From assembly GCF_018130825.1 (NCBI RefSeq), contig NZ_JAFCJS010000004.1, positions 434,001 through 498,000 on the forward strand: a stretch of 64,000 nucleotides of DNA. Direction: 5' to 3'. The position numbers and the translations under genes were made by a program. Under the pieces are notes generated by a model, which was not told the origin of the DNA, made no database searches, and saw only the letters and a list, made by a program, of their open reading frames with translations. This document shows, piece after piece, positions 16,498 through 25,111 of the stretch; the first letter of the stretch is position 1, and each line of letters opens with the position of its first letter. The stretch comes from Bradyrhizobium liaoningense (lineage in GTDB: Bacteria > Pseudomonadota > Alphaproteobacteria > Rhizobiales > Xanthobacteraceae).

Positions 16498-16731
16498 ATG
16501 AAAGATCTCAAGTCTCAAGCCAGCAAAAGCACGACCCCCGGCAAGGGAGGCCTTACTCCGGAGATCCAATCCCGGATCGGGCATCAACTGCGCGCCATGT
16601 ACGACGATGTCGTGCGGCAAGGGGTTCCGGACCGGTTCGCGGAACTGATCAAGAAACTTGATGCGCCGGGAGGCGCACCCCAAGTGGAAACGGATGGGGG
16701 CTCCAACGACAACAACAATGGGAGGGATTAA
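16498..16731 (+). CDS. nepR: NepR, anti-sigma factor
   Basis: 77-residue anti-sigma factor that holds EcfG inactive until phosphorylated PhyR binds it. The core LTPEIQSRIGHQLRAMYDD and the second helix VPDRFAELIKKLD are the conserved NepR helices; both ends are disordered and polar. I start at MKDLKSQ with GGAACAGG upstream; an in-frame start at 16399 would add 33 unconserved residues. Its stop overlaps the ecfG start (TAATG), so sigma and anti-sigma are translationally coupled. Confidence 0.93.
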   Translation: MKDLKSQASKSTTPGKGGLTPEIQSRIGHQLRAMYDDVVRQGVPDRFAELIKKLDAPGGAPQVETDGGSNDNNNGRD

Positions 16732-17279
16732 TGCCTCTCACGGAATCCCTGCGTAACGACATCCTTGCGGCCGTGCCAAGTCTGCGCGCGTTCGCGATCT
16801 CGCTCAGCGGCAATGCCGACCGGGCCGACGATCTGGTTCAGGAAACGCTGTTGCGCGCGCTCGCCAACATCGACTCCTTCCAGCCCGGGTCCAACCTGCC
16901 GGCCTGGCTGTTCACGATCCTGCGCAACCTGTTTCGCTCCGACTATCGCAAGCGGCGGCGCGAGGTCGAGGATGCCGAGGGCAATTATGCGAAGACGCTG
17001 AAGACGCAGCCCTCGCAGAATGCGCATCTCGAGTTCGAGGAGTTTCGCGGCGCGCTCGAGAAGCTTCCGCAGGACCAGCGCGAGGCCTTGATCCTGGTCG
17101 GCGCCTCCGGCTTCTCCTATGAGGACGCGGCCTCGATCTGCGGCTGCGCGGTCGGCACGATCAAGAGCCGCGTCAATCGCGCGCGCTCGAAGCTCGCCGC
17201 GCTGCTCTATGTCGACGGCGCCGAAGACTTCGGGCCCGACGAGACCGTGCGTGCCGTGATCGGCGGCAGCGGCGGATAG
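16731..17279 (+). CDS. ecfG: EcfG, general stress ECF sigma factor
   Basis: 182-residue ECF sigma factor (ECF15 class). Sigma2 covers about 10-78 (ADDLVQETLLRAL, then PGSNLPAWLFTILRNLFRSDYR) and sigma4 about 105-165 (LPQDQREALILVGASGFSYEDAA, GTIKSRVNRARSKL). It directs transcription of stress genes from GGAAC-type promoters. It overlaps nepR by one base and sits opposite phyR, the standard three-gene module. Confidence 0.95.
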   Translation: MPLTESLRNDILAAVPSLRAFAISLSGNADRADDLVQETLLRALANIDSFQPGSNLPAWLFTILRNLFRSDYRKRRREVEDAEGNYAKTLKTQPSQNAHLEFEEFRGALEKLPQDQREALILVGASGFSYEDAASICGCAVGTIKSRVNRARSKLAALLYVDGAEDFGPDETVRAVIGGSGG

Positions 17280-17309
17280 CGTAGCCATCGGGTCCTCAGC
17301 AGACGTGTG

Positions 17310-17335
17310 AAGGCGGCCGTTCGCGCGGCCGCCTT
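17310..17335. terminator. shared terminator of ecfG and nitroreductase
   Basis: Perfect stem AAGGCGGCCG / CGGCCGCCTT with a 6-base loop, between the converging stop codons at 17279 and 17347. Confidence 0.6.
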
Positions 17336-17346
17336 CGCGTACGTCC

Positions 17347-18045
17347 TCACTCTTCCACGAACGTCACCGTATCAGGCACGCTCGCGCGCGAGGTGCGGTA
17401 GCTGTTGACCTTGTGGGCGTGGTCGGCATAGCCGAACGAGATGCCGCAGACGACGCGGCGGTCGTCGGGCAGATTGAAATGGCGGCGGATCAGGCCGGAA
17501 TGGCGCGCCAGCGCCGCCTGCGGAATCGTGCCGAGCCCGAGCGCCTGCGCGGCCAGCATGAAATTCGAGACATAGGCACCGCAATCGATCGCGCCGTAGA
17601 TGCCGAGCGGCTCGTTGGTGTGAATGATCGCGATATGCGGCGCACCGAAGAAATTGTAGTTCTCCAGCGCCTGCTTTGCGTAGGCGCTTCTGTCGCCGCG
17701 GGCGATGCCGAGCGTGTTGTAGAGCTGAAAGCCGCTCTCGCGGCGGCGCTCGAGATAGACCCCGACATATTCGCGCGGCGGGGTGAAATCGTAATCGTCG
17801 CCGAGCCCCTTCGAAGCCTCCGCGTAGATCGCCTTGCGAAAACGCTCCTTGGCCTCGCCGCTGGCGATGATGACCTGCCAGGGCTGGCTGTTGCACCAGG
17901 ACGCGGTGCGCTGTGCGGTGGTCAGCACATGCTCGATGGTGGCGCGGTCGACCTCCTTGGGCAGGAAGGCGCGAACGGAGTAGCGCTCGTTGAGGAGCTC
18001 TTCGAGCACGCCGATACGATCGTTTTGTTTCACTTGTGCGTCCAT
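17347..18045 (-). CDS. nitroreductase family protein
   Basis: 232-residue FMN-dependent NAD(P)H oxidoreductase. The N-terminal RYSVRAFLPKEV is the FMN-phosphate binding motif of the family; ASWCNSQPWQVII and the C-terminal GLGTIPQAAL segment also fit. Homodimeric, cytosolic. Substrates (nitroaromatics, quinones, unsaturated carbonyls) cannot be told. It is separated from the acyl-CoA dehydrogenase genes by a palindromic repeat, so joint transcription is uncertain. Confidence 0.9.
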   Translation of the reverse strand: MDAQVKQNDRIGVLEELLNERYSVRAFLPKEVDRATIEHVLTTAQRTASWCNSQPWQVIIASGEAKERFRKAIYAEASKGLGDDYDFTPPREYVGVYLERRRESGFQLYNTLGIARGDRSAYAKQALENYNFFGAPHIAIIHTNEPLGIYGAIDCGAYVSNFMLAAQALGLGTIPQAALARHSGLIRRHFNLPDDRRVVCGISFGYADHAHKVNSYRTSRASVPDTVTFVEE

Positions 18046-18064
18046 GAATCAGCTCGCATTCTTC

Positions 18065-18203
18065 GTAGGGTGGGTTAGCTCGCGGCTGTGCGAAGCACAG
18101 TCCGCTAGCGTAACCCACCTCTTTTGTTTCCGCTTCGGCAGAAGAGGTGGGTTACGCCCAGCGGTTTGCGCTTCGCGCAATCCGCGGGGCTAACCCACCC
18201 TAC
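18065..18203. repeat. long intergenic palindrome, GTAGGGTGGGTTAGC family
   Basis: Starts with GTAGGGTGGGTTAGC and ends with its complement, with inner GTAACCCACC / GGTGGGTTAC arms. Related copies lie at 20854, 29668 and 39989. Confidence 0.8.
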
Positions 18204-18212
18204 AAGACCATA

Positions 18213-19457
18213 TCACCGTCCCTTGGTCGGGATCTTGTTATACGGCACGTCCTTGTCGACGCGGATATCGCCCGGCAGGCCCAGCACGCGCTCGGCGATG
18301 ATGTTGCGCAGGATCTCGTCGGTACCGCCGGCGATGCGCATCGAGGGCGAGGATAGCAGCATCTGCTGGAATTGGCCCTGCACCGTCTCCTCGTCGCTGC
18401 CGGTCAGAACACCGGCCGCGCCCTGCAGGTCCATGGCATAGGTCGCGATGTCCTGCAGCATCATGCCCGACACCAGCTTGCCGATCGAGTTCTCCGGCCC
18501 CGGCCGCTCGCCCTTCGACAGCGCCGAGATGGTGCGGTAGCTGGTGTATTTCAGCCCGCTCGACTTCGCCGCCCAGCCCGCCAGCTTGGAGCGCACGGCG
18601 GGATCGTCGATGGCGAGCCCGTCCTCCAGCATCAGGCTGGAGCAGAACTCGAACATCTCAGGCACGCCGGTCGCAAGCCGTGCGCCGATCGACATGCGCT
18701 CGTTCATCAGCGTGGTCAGCGACACGCTCCAGCCCTCGCCGACCGCGCCGAGCCGCTGGCTGTCGGGGATCACGACGTCGGTGAAGTAGACCTCGTTGAA
18801 CTCCTGCATGCCGTTGGCCTGCTTGATCGGCCGTACCTCGACGCCCGGGCTCTTCATGTCCAGGAAGAACATGGTGAGGCCCTTGTGCTTGGGCACATTC
18901 GGATCGGTGCGTGCGATCAGAAGACCATAATCGGAATAATGCGCGCCCGAGGTCCAGATCTTCTGGCCGTTGACGACCCAGTTGTCGCCCTTCTTCTCGG
19001 CGCGGGTGCGCAGGCCGGCGACGTCGGAGCCGGCGGAGGGCTCGGAGAACAGCTGGCACCAGATCTCCTCGCCCGAAGCGAGCTTCGGCAAGTAGCGACG
19101 CTTGGCATCCTCGCTGCCGAAGGCCATCACGGTCGGCCCGCACATGCCCTCGCCGATCTGGAACGGCTGCGTCAGCTTGCCGTAGACGCCTTCCTCCTGC
19201 TGCCAGATCACCCGCTCGATCGGACTCGCGCCGCGGCCGCCATATTCCTTCGGCCAGTGCAGGCAGGACCAGTTGCCCTCGAACTTCTTCTTCTGCCAAG
19301 CCTTGCCGACATCGACGATGTCGTGCTTGGCAAGCCGAATGCGGCCGAGCGAGGACTTTGACAGTTCGGCCAAAAACTCCTTCGGCGCGTTGGCCTCGAC
19401 CCATTTGCGCGCGGTCTCGCGGAATGCGGCTTCCTGCGGGGTGTCGTCGAAATTCAT
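18213..19457 (-). CDS. acyl-CoA dehydrogenase, large-type (copy 1)
   Basis: 414-residue FAD enzyme introducing a trans-2 double bond in an acyl-CoA. It has the QLFSEPSAGSDVA motif of the active site, an IWTSGAHYSDYG segment, and the C-terminal GGTDEILRNIIAERVLG. The residue aligned with the MCAD catalytic Glu (YEGT) is Gly, so the base lies elsewhere or in a partner subunit. I start at MNFDDTPQ, with AGGAGAG upstream. The next gene upstream is a close paralogue and the one after that a small-type dehydrogenase; the three may form heteromers. Confidence 0.9.
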   Translation of the reverse strand: MNFDDTPQEAAFRETARKWVEANAPKEFLAELSKSSLGRIRLAKHDIVDVGKAWQKKKFEGNWSCLHWPKEYGGRGASPIERVIWQQEEGVYGKLTQPFQIGEGMCGPTVMAFGSEDAKRRYLPKLASGEEIWCQLFSEPSAGSDVAGLRTRAEKKGDNWVVNGQKIWTSGAHYSDYGLLIARTDPNVPKHKGLTMFFLDMKSPGVEVRPIKQANGMQEFNEVYFTDVVIPDSQRLGAVGEGWSVSLTTLMNERMSIGARLATGVPEMFEFCSSLMLEDGLAIDDPAVRSKLAGWAAKSSGLKYTSYRTISALSKGERPGPENSIGKLVSGMMLQDIATYAMDLQGAAGVLTGSDEETVQGQFQQMLLSSPSMRIAGGTDEILRNIIAERVLGLPGDIRVDKDVPYNKIPTKGR

Positions 19458-19476
19458 CTTCGAACTCTCCTCTCTC

Positions 19477-19592
19477 GTGCCCCGGACGCTGCGCAGCGCG
19501 AAGCGTTGCGCTGCAGAGCCGGGGCCCATTGTGGCTTTCTGGGTCCCGGCTCTGCGAAGCAGCGCCGCGCGCTGCATCGCGTCCGGGACGCG
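19477..19592. repeat. intergenic palindrome with CCGGGAC arms
   Basis: Inverted segments (GTGCCCCGGACGC near 19478 and GCGTCCGGGACGC near 19580, with inner GCCGGGGCCCA / TGGGTCCCGGC) between the two paralogous dehydrogenase genes. Confidence 0.65.
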
Positions 19593-19593
19593 G

Positions 19594-20838
19594 CTAGCCT
19601 CTTCCCTTGGTCGGGATCTTGTTGAACGGCACGTCCTTGTCGACACGGATATCGCCGGGCAGGCCCAGCACCCGCTCGGCGATGATGTTGCGCATGATCT
19701 CGTCGGTGCCGCCTTCGACGCGTGTGCCCGGCGCACGCAACAGCATCGCCTGGAAACGACCGGCCAGCTCGGCATCCTCGCCGCTGACCACGCCGCTCGC
19801 GCCCTGCAAGTCCAGCGCATAGGTCGCGACGTCCTGGATCATCGAGCCCGCCACCAGCTTGCCGATGGAGTTTTCCGGCCCCGGCCGCTCGCCCTTCGAC
19901 AGCGCCGAGATCGCGCGCATGCTGGTGTATTTCAGCCCGCTCGCCTTCACCGCCCAGTTCGCCAGCTTCGAGCGCACCGCGCGATCCTCGATCGCCGGAC
20001 CGTCGTCGAGCATCAGGCTGGAGCAATATTCGAACAGCTCCGGGAAACCGGTCGAGACGGCCGCGCCGATCGCGCTGCGCTCGTTCATCAGCGTGGTCAG
20101 CGAAACGTTCCAGCCGTCGCCGACCTCGCCGAGGCGCTGATGATCGGGGATGCGGACATTGGTGAAATAGACCTCGTTGAAGTCGGAGGCGCCGCTCGCC
20201 TGCTTGATCGGCCGCACCTCGACGCCCGGGCTCTTCATGTCCAGGAAGAACATGGTGAGGCCCTTGTGCTTGGGCACGGTCGGATCGGTGCGGGTGAGCA
20301 GGATGCCGTAGTCGGAATAATGCGCGCCCGAGGTCCAGATCTTCTGGCCGTTGATGATCCAGTCGTCGCCGTCCTTTTCCGCGCGGGTTCGCAGGCCGGC
20401 GACGTCGGAGCCACCTGCGGGTTCGGAGAACAGCTGGCACCAGACCTTCTCGCCGGAGGCGAGCGGCGGCAGATAGGTGCGCTTATGCTCCTCGCGCGCG
20501 AACGCCATCATGGTCGGTCCGCACATGCCGTGGCCGATGATGAACATGCGGGACAGCTGGCCGAACGGTCCTTCTTCCTGCTGCCAGATCACGCGCTCGA
20601 TCGGCGATGAACCGCGACCGCCATATTCCTTCGGCCAGTGCAGACAGGCCCAGCCGGCATCGGCCTTCTTCTTCTGCCAGGCCTTTGCGACCTCGAGAAT
20701 GTTGGCGTTCTTGAGCACGGTGCGGCCGAGCGAGGATTTGCGCAGCTCTTCTTCGTATTGCTTCGGTGCGTTCGCGCCAATCCAGGCGCGGGCGGTGGCG
20801 CGGAATTCGGCTTCCTGCGGGGTGTCGTCGAAGTTCAT
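19594..20838 (-). CDS. acyl-CoA dehydrogenase, large-type (copy 2)
   Basis: 414 residues, the same length as the downstream copy and clearly paralogous (identical MNFDDTPQEA start and long shared runs, by eye about 70 percent identity). Motifs: QLFSEPAGGSDVA, IWTSGAHYSDYG, GGTDEIMRNIIAERVLG; again Gly at the MCAD catalytic Glu site. Differences cluster in residues 20-75 and 375-385, which may change substrate fit. It lies between copy 1 and a 375-residue small-type dehydrogenase, separated from both by palindromes. Confidence 0.9.
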   Translation of the reverse strand: MNFDDTPQEAEFRATARAWIGANAPKQYEEELRKSSLGRTVLKNANILEVAKAWQKKKADAGWACLHWPKEYGGRGSSPIERVIWQQEEGPFGQLSRMFIIGHGMCGPTMMAFAREEHKRTYLPPLASGEKVWCQLFSEPAGGSDVAGLRTRAEKDGDDWIINGQKIWTSGAHYSDYGILLTRTDPTVPKHKGLTMFFLDMKSPGVEVRPIKQASGASDFNEVYFTNVRIPDHQRLGEVGDGWNVSLTTLMNERSAIGAAVSTGFPELFEYCSSLMLDDGPAIEDRAVRSKLANWAVKASGLKYTSMRAISALSKGERPGPENSIGKLVAGSMIQDVATYALDLQGASGVVSGEDAELAGRFQAMLLRAPGTRVEGGTDEIMRNIIAERVLGLPGDIRVDKDVPFNKIPTKGRG

Positions 20839-20853
20839 GACGCTTCTCTTCTT

Positions 20854-20945
20854 CGTAGGGTGGATTAGCCGAAGGCGTAATCCACCAATTCTGTCGAGCA
20901 TTGCCGGCGGATGGTGGGTTACGCCTTCGGCTAACCCACCCTACG
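20854..20945. repeat. long intergenic palindrome, GTAGGGTGG family
   Basis: Outer arms CGTAGGGTGGATTAGCC / GGCTAACCCACCCTACG, inner arms CCGAAGGCGTAA / TTACGCCTTCGG. Same family as 18065. Confidence 0.8.
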
Positions 20946-20954
20946 CACCTGTCG

Positions 20955-22082
20955 TTACGCCGCGTTCTTCTTGCGCATGCGGTCGATCAACTGGTCTTCC
21001 CAATAGGACAGGCTGCCGAGTCCCAGCGCCATCGCGTTGGCGCGGCGGTAGTACATGTGGCAGTCGAACTCCCAGGTGAAACCCATGCCGCCGTGAACCT
21101 GGATGTTGTTCTTGGCGCAGTGCTGGAACGCCTGCGTCGCGCTGATGCGCGCGGCCGCGGCGGCTTCCGGCAATTCGGCCGCATTGGTCGAGAGCGCCCA
21201 GGCGCCGTAATAGCTGTTGGAGCGCGCCAGCGTCGCCGAGACATACATGTCGGCCAGCATGTGCTTGACGGCCTGGAACGAGCCGATCGGACGGCCGAAG
21301 GCGATGCGGTCGAGCGCGTAGTCACGGCCCATCTCCAGCGCGCGGTCGGAGCCGCCGACCTGCTCGAAGGCGCACAGCACCGCGGCGCGATCGAGCACCT
21401 GAGTCAGGATGCTCCAGCCCTCACCGGCCCCACCGAGCGGCTCGGCCTTGCAGTCTTTGAAGGTGATCTCCGCCTGCCCACGGGTCGGATCGAGATTGGT
21501 GAGGCTTTTGACCTCGACGCCGCCCGCCTTGAGATCGACCAGGAACAGCGAGATGTCGTTCTCGCGACCGCTCGATCCCGTGCGCGCGGCAACCACCGCG
21601 AAGTCGGCGATCGCGCCATCGGCGACCGGCTTCTTGACGCCGTTGAGCACGCCGTTCGCAGCCGCGACCTTGACGTTCTTCGGCGCCGGATTGCCCTTGC
21701 CCTCGAACAGCGCCAGCGTGCCGATCGCCTCGCCTGCGGCGATCGCGGGCAGCCATTTCTTCTTCTGCGCGTCGCTGCCTGCGATCAGCAGCGCTTCGGC
21801 GGCAAGATAGACGGTCGAGGAGAACGGCACCGGCGCGTTGGCCCGCCCCATCTCCTCCGCGATCACACAGAGCTCGAGATGGCCGGCACCGGCGCCGCCG
21901 AACTCTTCCGGGATCGCAACGCCAAGAAAGCCCATCTCGGCAAGGCCCTTCCACAGCTCCTTGCCGTAGGGCGCCTTGCCGTCGAGCACGACGCGCACCG
22001 CCTTGGGCGAGCATTTTTCCGCGAGGAATTTGCGCGCCTGGTCGCGGAGCTGTTTCTGGTCGTCGGAGAAATCGAAGTTCAT
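20955..22082 (-). CDS. acyl-CoA dehydrogenase, small-type subunit
   Basis: 375-residue dehydrogenase-like protein. It has the N-terminal helical domain, a DRIAFGRPIGSFQAVKHMLADM segment, and ends with IQVHGGMGFTWEFDCHMYYRR, without the GGTxEIxRN tail that closes the FAD site in the large type. In characterised bacterial alpha2beta2 dehydrogenases one subunit lacks part of the FAD site in this way; I infer that it pairs with one or both of the 414-residue proteins encoded next to it. Confidence 0.85.
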   Translation of the reverse strand: MNFDFSDDQKQLRDQARKFLAEKCSPKAVRVVLDGKAPYGKELWKGLAEMGFLGVAIPEEFGGAGAGHLELCVIAEEMGRANAPVPFSSTVYLAAEALLIAGSDAQKKKWLPAIAAGEAIGTLALFEGKGNPAPKNVKVAAANGVLNGVKKPVADGAIADFAVVAARTGSSGRENDISLFLVDLKAGGVEVKSLTNLDPTRGQAEITFKDCKAEPLGGAGEGWSILTQVLDRAAVLCAFEQVGGSDRALEMGRDYALDRIAFGRPIGSFQAVKHMLADMYVSATLARSNSYYGAWALSTNAAELPEAAAAARISATQAFQHCAKNNIQVHGGMGFTWEFDCHMYYRRANAMALGLGSLSYWEDQLIDRMRKKNAA

Positions 22083-22115
22083 GGCGGGCTACCTCTTATT
22101 CATTGTTATTCAGAC

Positions 22116-22158
22116 CGTCATTCCGGGGCGCGACGAAGTCGCGAGCCCCGGAATGACG
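22116..22158. repeat. short palindrome, GTCATTCCGGGG family
   Basis: CGTCATTCCGGGG / CCCCGGAATGACG arms around CGCGACGAAGTCGCG. Related elements at 35909, 36826, 42859 and 47196. Confidence 0.8.
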
Positions 22159-22177
22159 AATGGAAAGAGCGTCGTCT

Positions 22178-24049
22178 TCATTTCAGCACGATCACATCTT
22201 CATCCGGCTTGTCCGCATAGAGCCGCTCCACCAGCGCGGCGCGGCGTTCGAGGCCGGCGCGCTGGTTGATGTAGCCCTTGTCGGTGAGCTCGTTGCCGTC
22301 GATCGAGGGCGGCTCGACCATCAGCATCGCGCGGGCGATGATGCGGCTGCTGGCGCCTTCGCACTCCCGGTTGTGAGTCTCCAGCCCGCGCCTGAAGCAG
22401 GCGATCACCTCGGGGTGCCTCACCGCATCCGCAAAGCTCAGATCGGGATTGCCGACGAGCTGGCGGCAGGCATGCAAATTGGGCCAGGCCAGCAGGCCGA
22501 TGAAGGCGCGATCCTGACCTGCGACCAGCGCGTCATGCACGACGGGCGTCGCCGCCGCGATCGTATCGGTGCGGAGCGAGCCGACATGGACGAAAGTGCC
22601 TGTGGTGAGCTTGAAGTCCTCGACCACACGGCCGGCGAAGATGATGCCCTTCACCGGATCGGCATCGTCGACGAAAATGCCGGCATCGCCGATGCAGTAA
22701 AAGCCTTCTTCGTCGAACACCTTCTTGGTGAGATCCGGCTGGCCGAAATAGCCGGGCGTGACGTTGACGCCGCGCAGGCGCAGCTCGTATTTCGAGCCGC
22801 ACGGCACCATCTTCAGTTCGACGCCGGGAAACGGCAGGCCGATCAGACCGACGCGCTCGGTATCCCAATAGGTGCCGGTCGAGGTCGGCGCGGTCTCGGT
22901 CGAGCCCCAGCCGGTGTAGAACACGATGCGCTCGCCCGTGGTCTTCACGGCGAGGGCCTGCATGCGCTCGTAGAGATCGTCCGGCAGCCGCGCGCCGCCA
23001 TAGGCCATGATCGAGAGGTTCTTGAAGAAGGAGCGGCACAGCGCGTCATCCTTCTCCATCGCAGCCGCAAGCGCGGCATAGCCGGCGGGAACGTTTGCGT
23101 AATAGGTCGGCGAGATCTCGCGCAAATTGCGCAGCGTCTCCTCGAACTGGCCCGGCATCGGCCGGCCGTCGTCGATATAGAGCGTGCCGCCATCGACCAG
23201 CACAGGGTGGAACGCCGCGTTGCCGCCCATCGTGTGATTCCACGGCATCCAGTCCAGCATGGTCGAGATCGGACCGTCAGGTGTGCGCGGCCGCACCTGC
23301 ATCATCATCGCGGCATTGGCGCACATCATCTCCTGCGTGTTGATGACGGCCTTGGGCATACCGGTCGAGCCTGATGTGAACAGCAGCTTGCCGACAGTCT
23401 GCGGCGTGATTTTTGCGATCGACGCATCGACGTCAGGCGTCACAGGCGTCGCGGCGAGCTCGGCGAAGCTGACGCTCTTGGTGCCGTCGCAGGGCCGCGC
23501 GACGTGAACCACGGTGACATCGCTGAGGTCCAGCGCTTTCAACGCCTTCTCGAAGGTCGGGCCGTCCTGCACCATCACCACGGCCGGCTTGATCAGGTCG
23601 AACAAATATTTCAGCTTGACGTGATCGTGGCTCATCAGCGAGTAGGCCGGCGACACGGGAGCAGCCGGAGAACGCGCCTGCATCGCGGCCTGCGTCATCA
23701 GCGCATGCTCGATCGAGTTGCCGGAGAGGATCGTGACCGGACGTCCCTCGAGCTTGAGGTTGAGCAGGCCTTGCGTCAGCGCATCGACCGTGCGCTTGGC
23801 TTCGCCATAGGACACCTTGCGCCATTCGCGATTGGAACCGCCGCGCTGCGCGAGCCAGATGCGCTCGGGCGCTTCCTTCGCCCATTTCGCCAACGAGGCC
23901 GGGATGTGTGTCTCGTGGGCTTGCAGCGGAATGCGCGACTTCAGCACCACCGTGCCGTCGGCGCGCCGCTCGACGTCGATGTCGCGCTTGAGCCACTCGA
24001 CCTTGCGAAAGGCGGGCTTCGTCATCACCGCCGCCGCGCTCCCACTCAT
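22178..24049 (-). CDS. feruloyl-CoA synthase-like AMP-dependent ligase
   Basis: 623-residue adenylate-forming CoA ligase. The P-loop is LLFTSGSTGMPKA and the second motif YTGWGSTETAP; the C-terminal half (GRVVEDFKLTTGTFVHVG) is the form seen in feruloyl-CoA synthases, which activate hydroxycinnamic or related aryl acids. I start at MSGSAAAV because GGGAGACG lies just upstream. It sits in a same-strand run with a TetR regulator, SDR, hydratase-like protein and dehydrogenases, so it probably performs the first step of that pathway. The exact acid is not shown. Confidence 0.85.
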   Translation of the reverse strand: MSGSAAAVMTKPAFRKVEWLKRDIDVERRADGTVVLKSRIPLQAHETHIPASLAKWAKEAPERIWLAQRGGSNREWRKVSYGEAKRTVDALTQGLLNLKLEGRPVTILSGNSIEHALMTQAAMQARSPAAPVSPAYSLMSHDHVKLKYLFDLIKPAVVMVQDGPTFEKALKALDLSDVTVVHVARPCDGTKSVSFAELAATPVTPDVDASIAKITPQTVGKLLFTSGSTGMPKAVINTQEMMCANAAMMMQVRPRTPDGPISTMLDWMPWNHTMGGNAAFHPVLVDGGTLYIDDGRPMPGQFEETLRNLREISPTYYANVPAGYAALAAAMEKDDALCRSFFKNLSIMAYGGARLPDDLYERMQALAVKTTGERIVFYTGWGSTETAPTSTGTYWDTERVGLIGLPFPGVELKMVPCGSKYELRLRGVNVTPGYFGQPDLTKKVFDEEGFYCIGDAGIFVDDADPVKGIIFAGRVVEDFKLTTGTFVHVGSLRTDTIAAATPVVHDALVAGQDRAFIGLLAWPNLHACRQLVGNPDLSFADAVRHPEVIACFRRGLETHNRECEGASSRIIARAMLMVEPPSIDGNELTDKGYINQRAGLERRAALVERLYADKPDEDVIVLK

Positions 24050-24092
24050 TTTGCGTCTCCCGGAATTACTGTCCTTTACGGATCTTCGTGCT

Positions 24093-24899
24093 TCAGCGCC
24101 TGATATAGACAGGCTTTCGCTTCTCAAGGAAGGCCCTGATGCCCTCCGAAAATTCCTCGGAGCGGCTGCACAGGACCTGATTGCGGTCCTCCATCGCGAT
24201 CGCAGCTTCCAGCGATCCGGCATCGACGCTCATGTTGAGACATTCCTTGGACAGGCGCAGCCCGACGGGCGAGGCGGTCGTCATCGCATCGACATAGGGC
24301 TCGGCCGCGGCATCGAGCTTGTCTTCATCGACAACCTCGGAGACGAGCCCGACCGCAAGCGCGCGCTCGGCACCGATGAAGCGCCCAGTGAGGATTAGTT
24401 CCGACGCTACGGAGACACCGACGAGGCGCGGCAGAAAATAGCTGGTGCCGATGTCGCAGCCGCCGAGGCCGAGCTTGATGAAGGCGCAGTTCATCCGCGC
24501 CGACTTCGTTGCGATGCGGATGTCGGAGGCCAGCGCCAGGGCAAAGCCGCCACCGGCCGCCGCACCCTGCACCAGCGCAAGGATCGGCTGCGGGCAGCGC
24601 CGCATCAGCATCACGATGTCGGCGATGCGCCGCTGCGAGTCCAGGGATTCCGTGACGCCCGGCGGCTCCTGCTGGCCGGCCCGGCGCGCCATCGCGGCCT
24701 TGAGATCGAGGCCCGCGCAGAAATTCTTGCCGGCGCCCCTGAGCACGACGACGCGCGTGTCGCGGTTACGCTGCAGGCCCTGGAAATAGACGTTGAGCGC
24801 GTCGATCAGCGCAGGATCGAGCGCGTTGAGGTTTTCCGGACGATTGAGCGTCACCCGGTCGACGCCGTCGTGGTGCTCGATCAGCAGCGGTTGGGACAT
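24093..24899 (-). CDS. enoyl-CoA hydratase/isomerase family protein
   Basis: 268-residue crotonase-fold protein. The oxyanion-hole segments are NFCAGLDL and GAAAGGGFAL. At the first catalytic Glu position of hydratases the sequence reads FIKLGL (no acid), and at the second GGCDIGTSYFLPR keeps only an Asp, a pattern nearer to enoyl-CoA isomerases. It may therefore move or hydrate double bonds by a modified mechanism. The start follows a GAGG. It lies between the ligase and the SDR of the TetR-headed cluster. Confidence 0.85.
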   Translation of the reverse strand: MSQPLLIEHHDGVDRVTLNRPENLNALDPALIDALNVYFQGLQRNRDTRVVVLRGAGKNFCAGLDLKAAMARRAGQQEPPGVTESLDSQRRIADIVMLMRRCPQPILALVQGAAAGGGFALALASDIRIATKSARMNCAFIKLGLGGCDIGTSYFLPRLVGVSVASELILTGRFIGAERALAVGLVSEVVDEDKLDAAAEPYVDAMTTASPVGLRLSKECLNMSVDAGSLEAAIAMEDRNQVLCSRSEEFSEGIRAFLEKRKPVYIRR

Positions 24900-24939
24900 G
24901 GGAGCCTCGCACTTTTGTGTCACACGGGGACCGTCTCCC

Positions 24940-25097
24940 ACCCTCCCCTGGAGGGGGAGGGTCGGCTCACATTGCGCGCAGCGAAATGTGAGACGGGGTG
25001 GGGTGACAGTCTCTCCACATCCACACTGCCCGAGAGGAGAGATCACCCCACCCCGCTCGCGCTGCGCGCGATCGACCCTCCCCCTCCAGGGGAGGGT
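24940..25097. repeat. long palindrome, CCCTCCCCTGGAGGGGGAGGG family
   Basis: Outer arms ACCCTCCCCTGGAGGGG and CCCCTCCAGGGGAGGGT, inner GGGGTGGGGTGA / TCACCCCACCCC arms. Other copies at 59541 and 63956. Confidence 0.8.
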
Positions 25098-25111
25098 CAG
25101 AAGGGCACCGC

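Noticed and set aside
24940..25097. CRISPR-like repeats
   Set aside because: Inverted, not direct, repeats with no regular spacers and no cas genes in the window.
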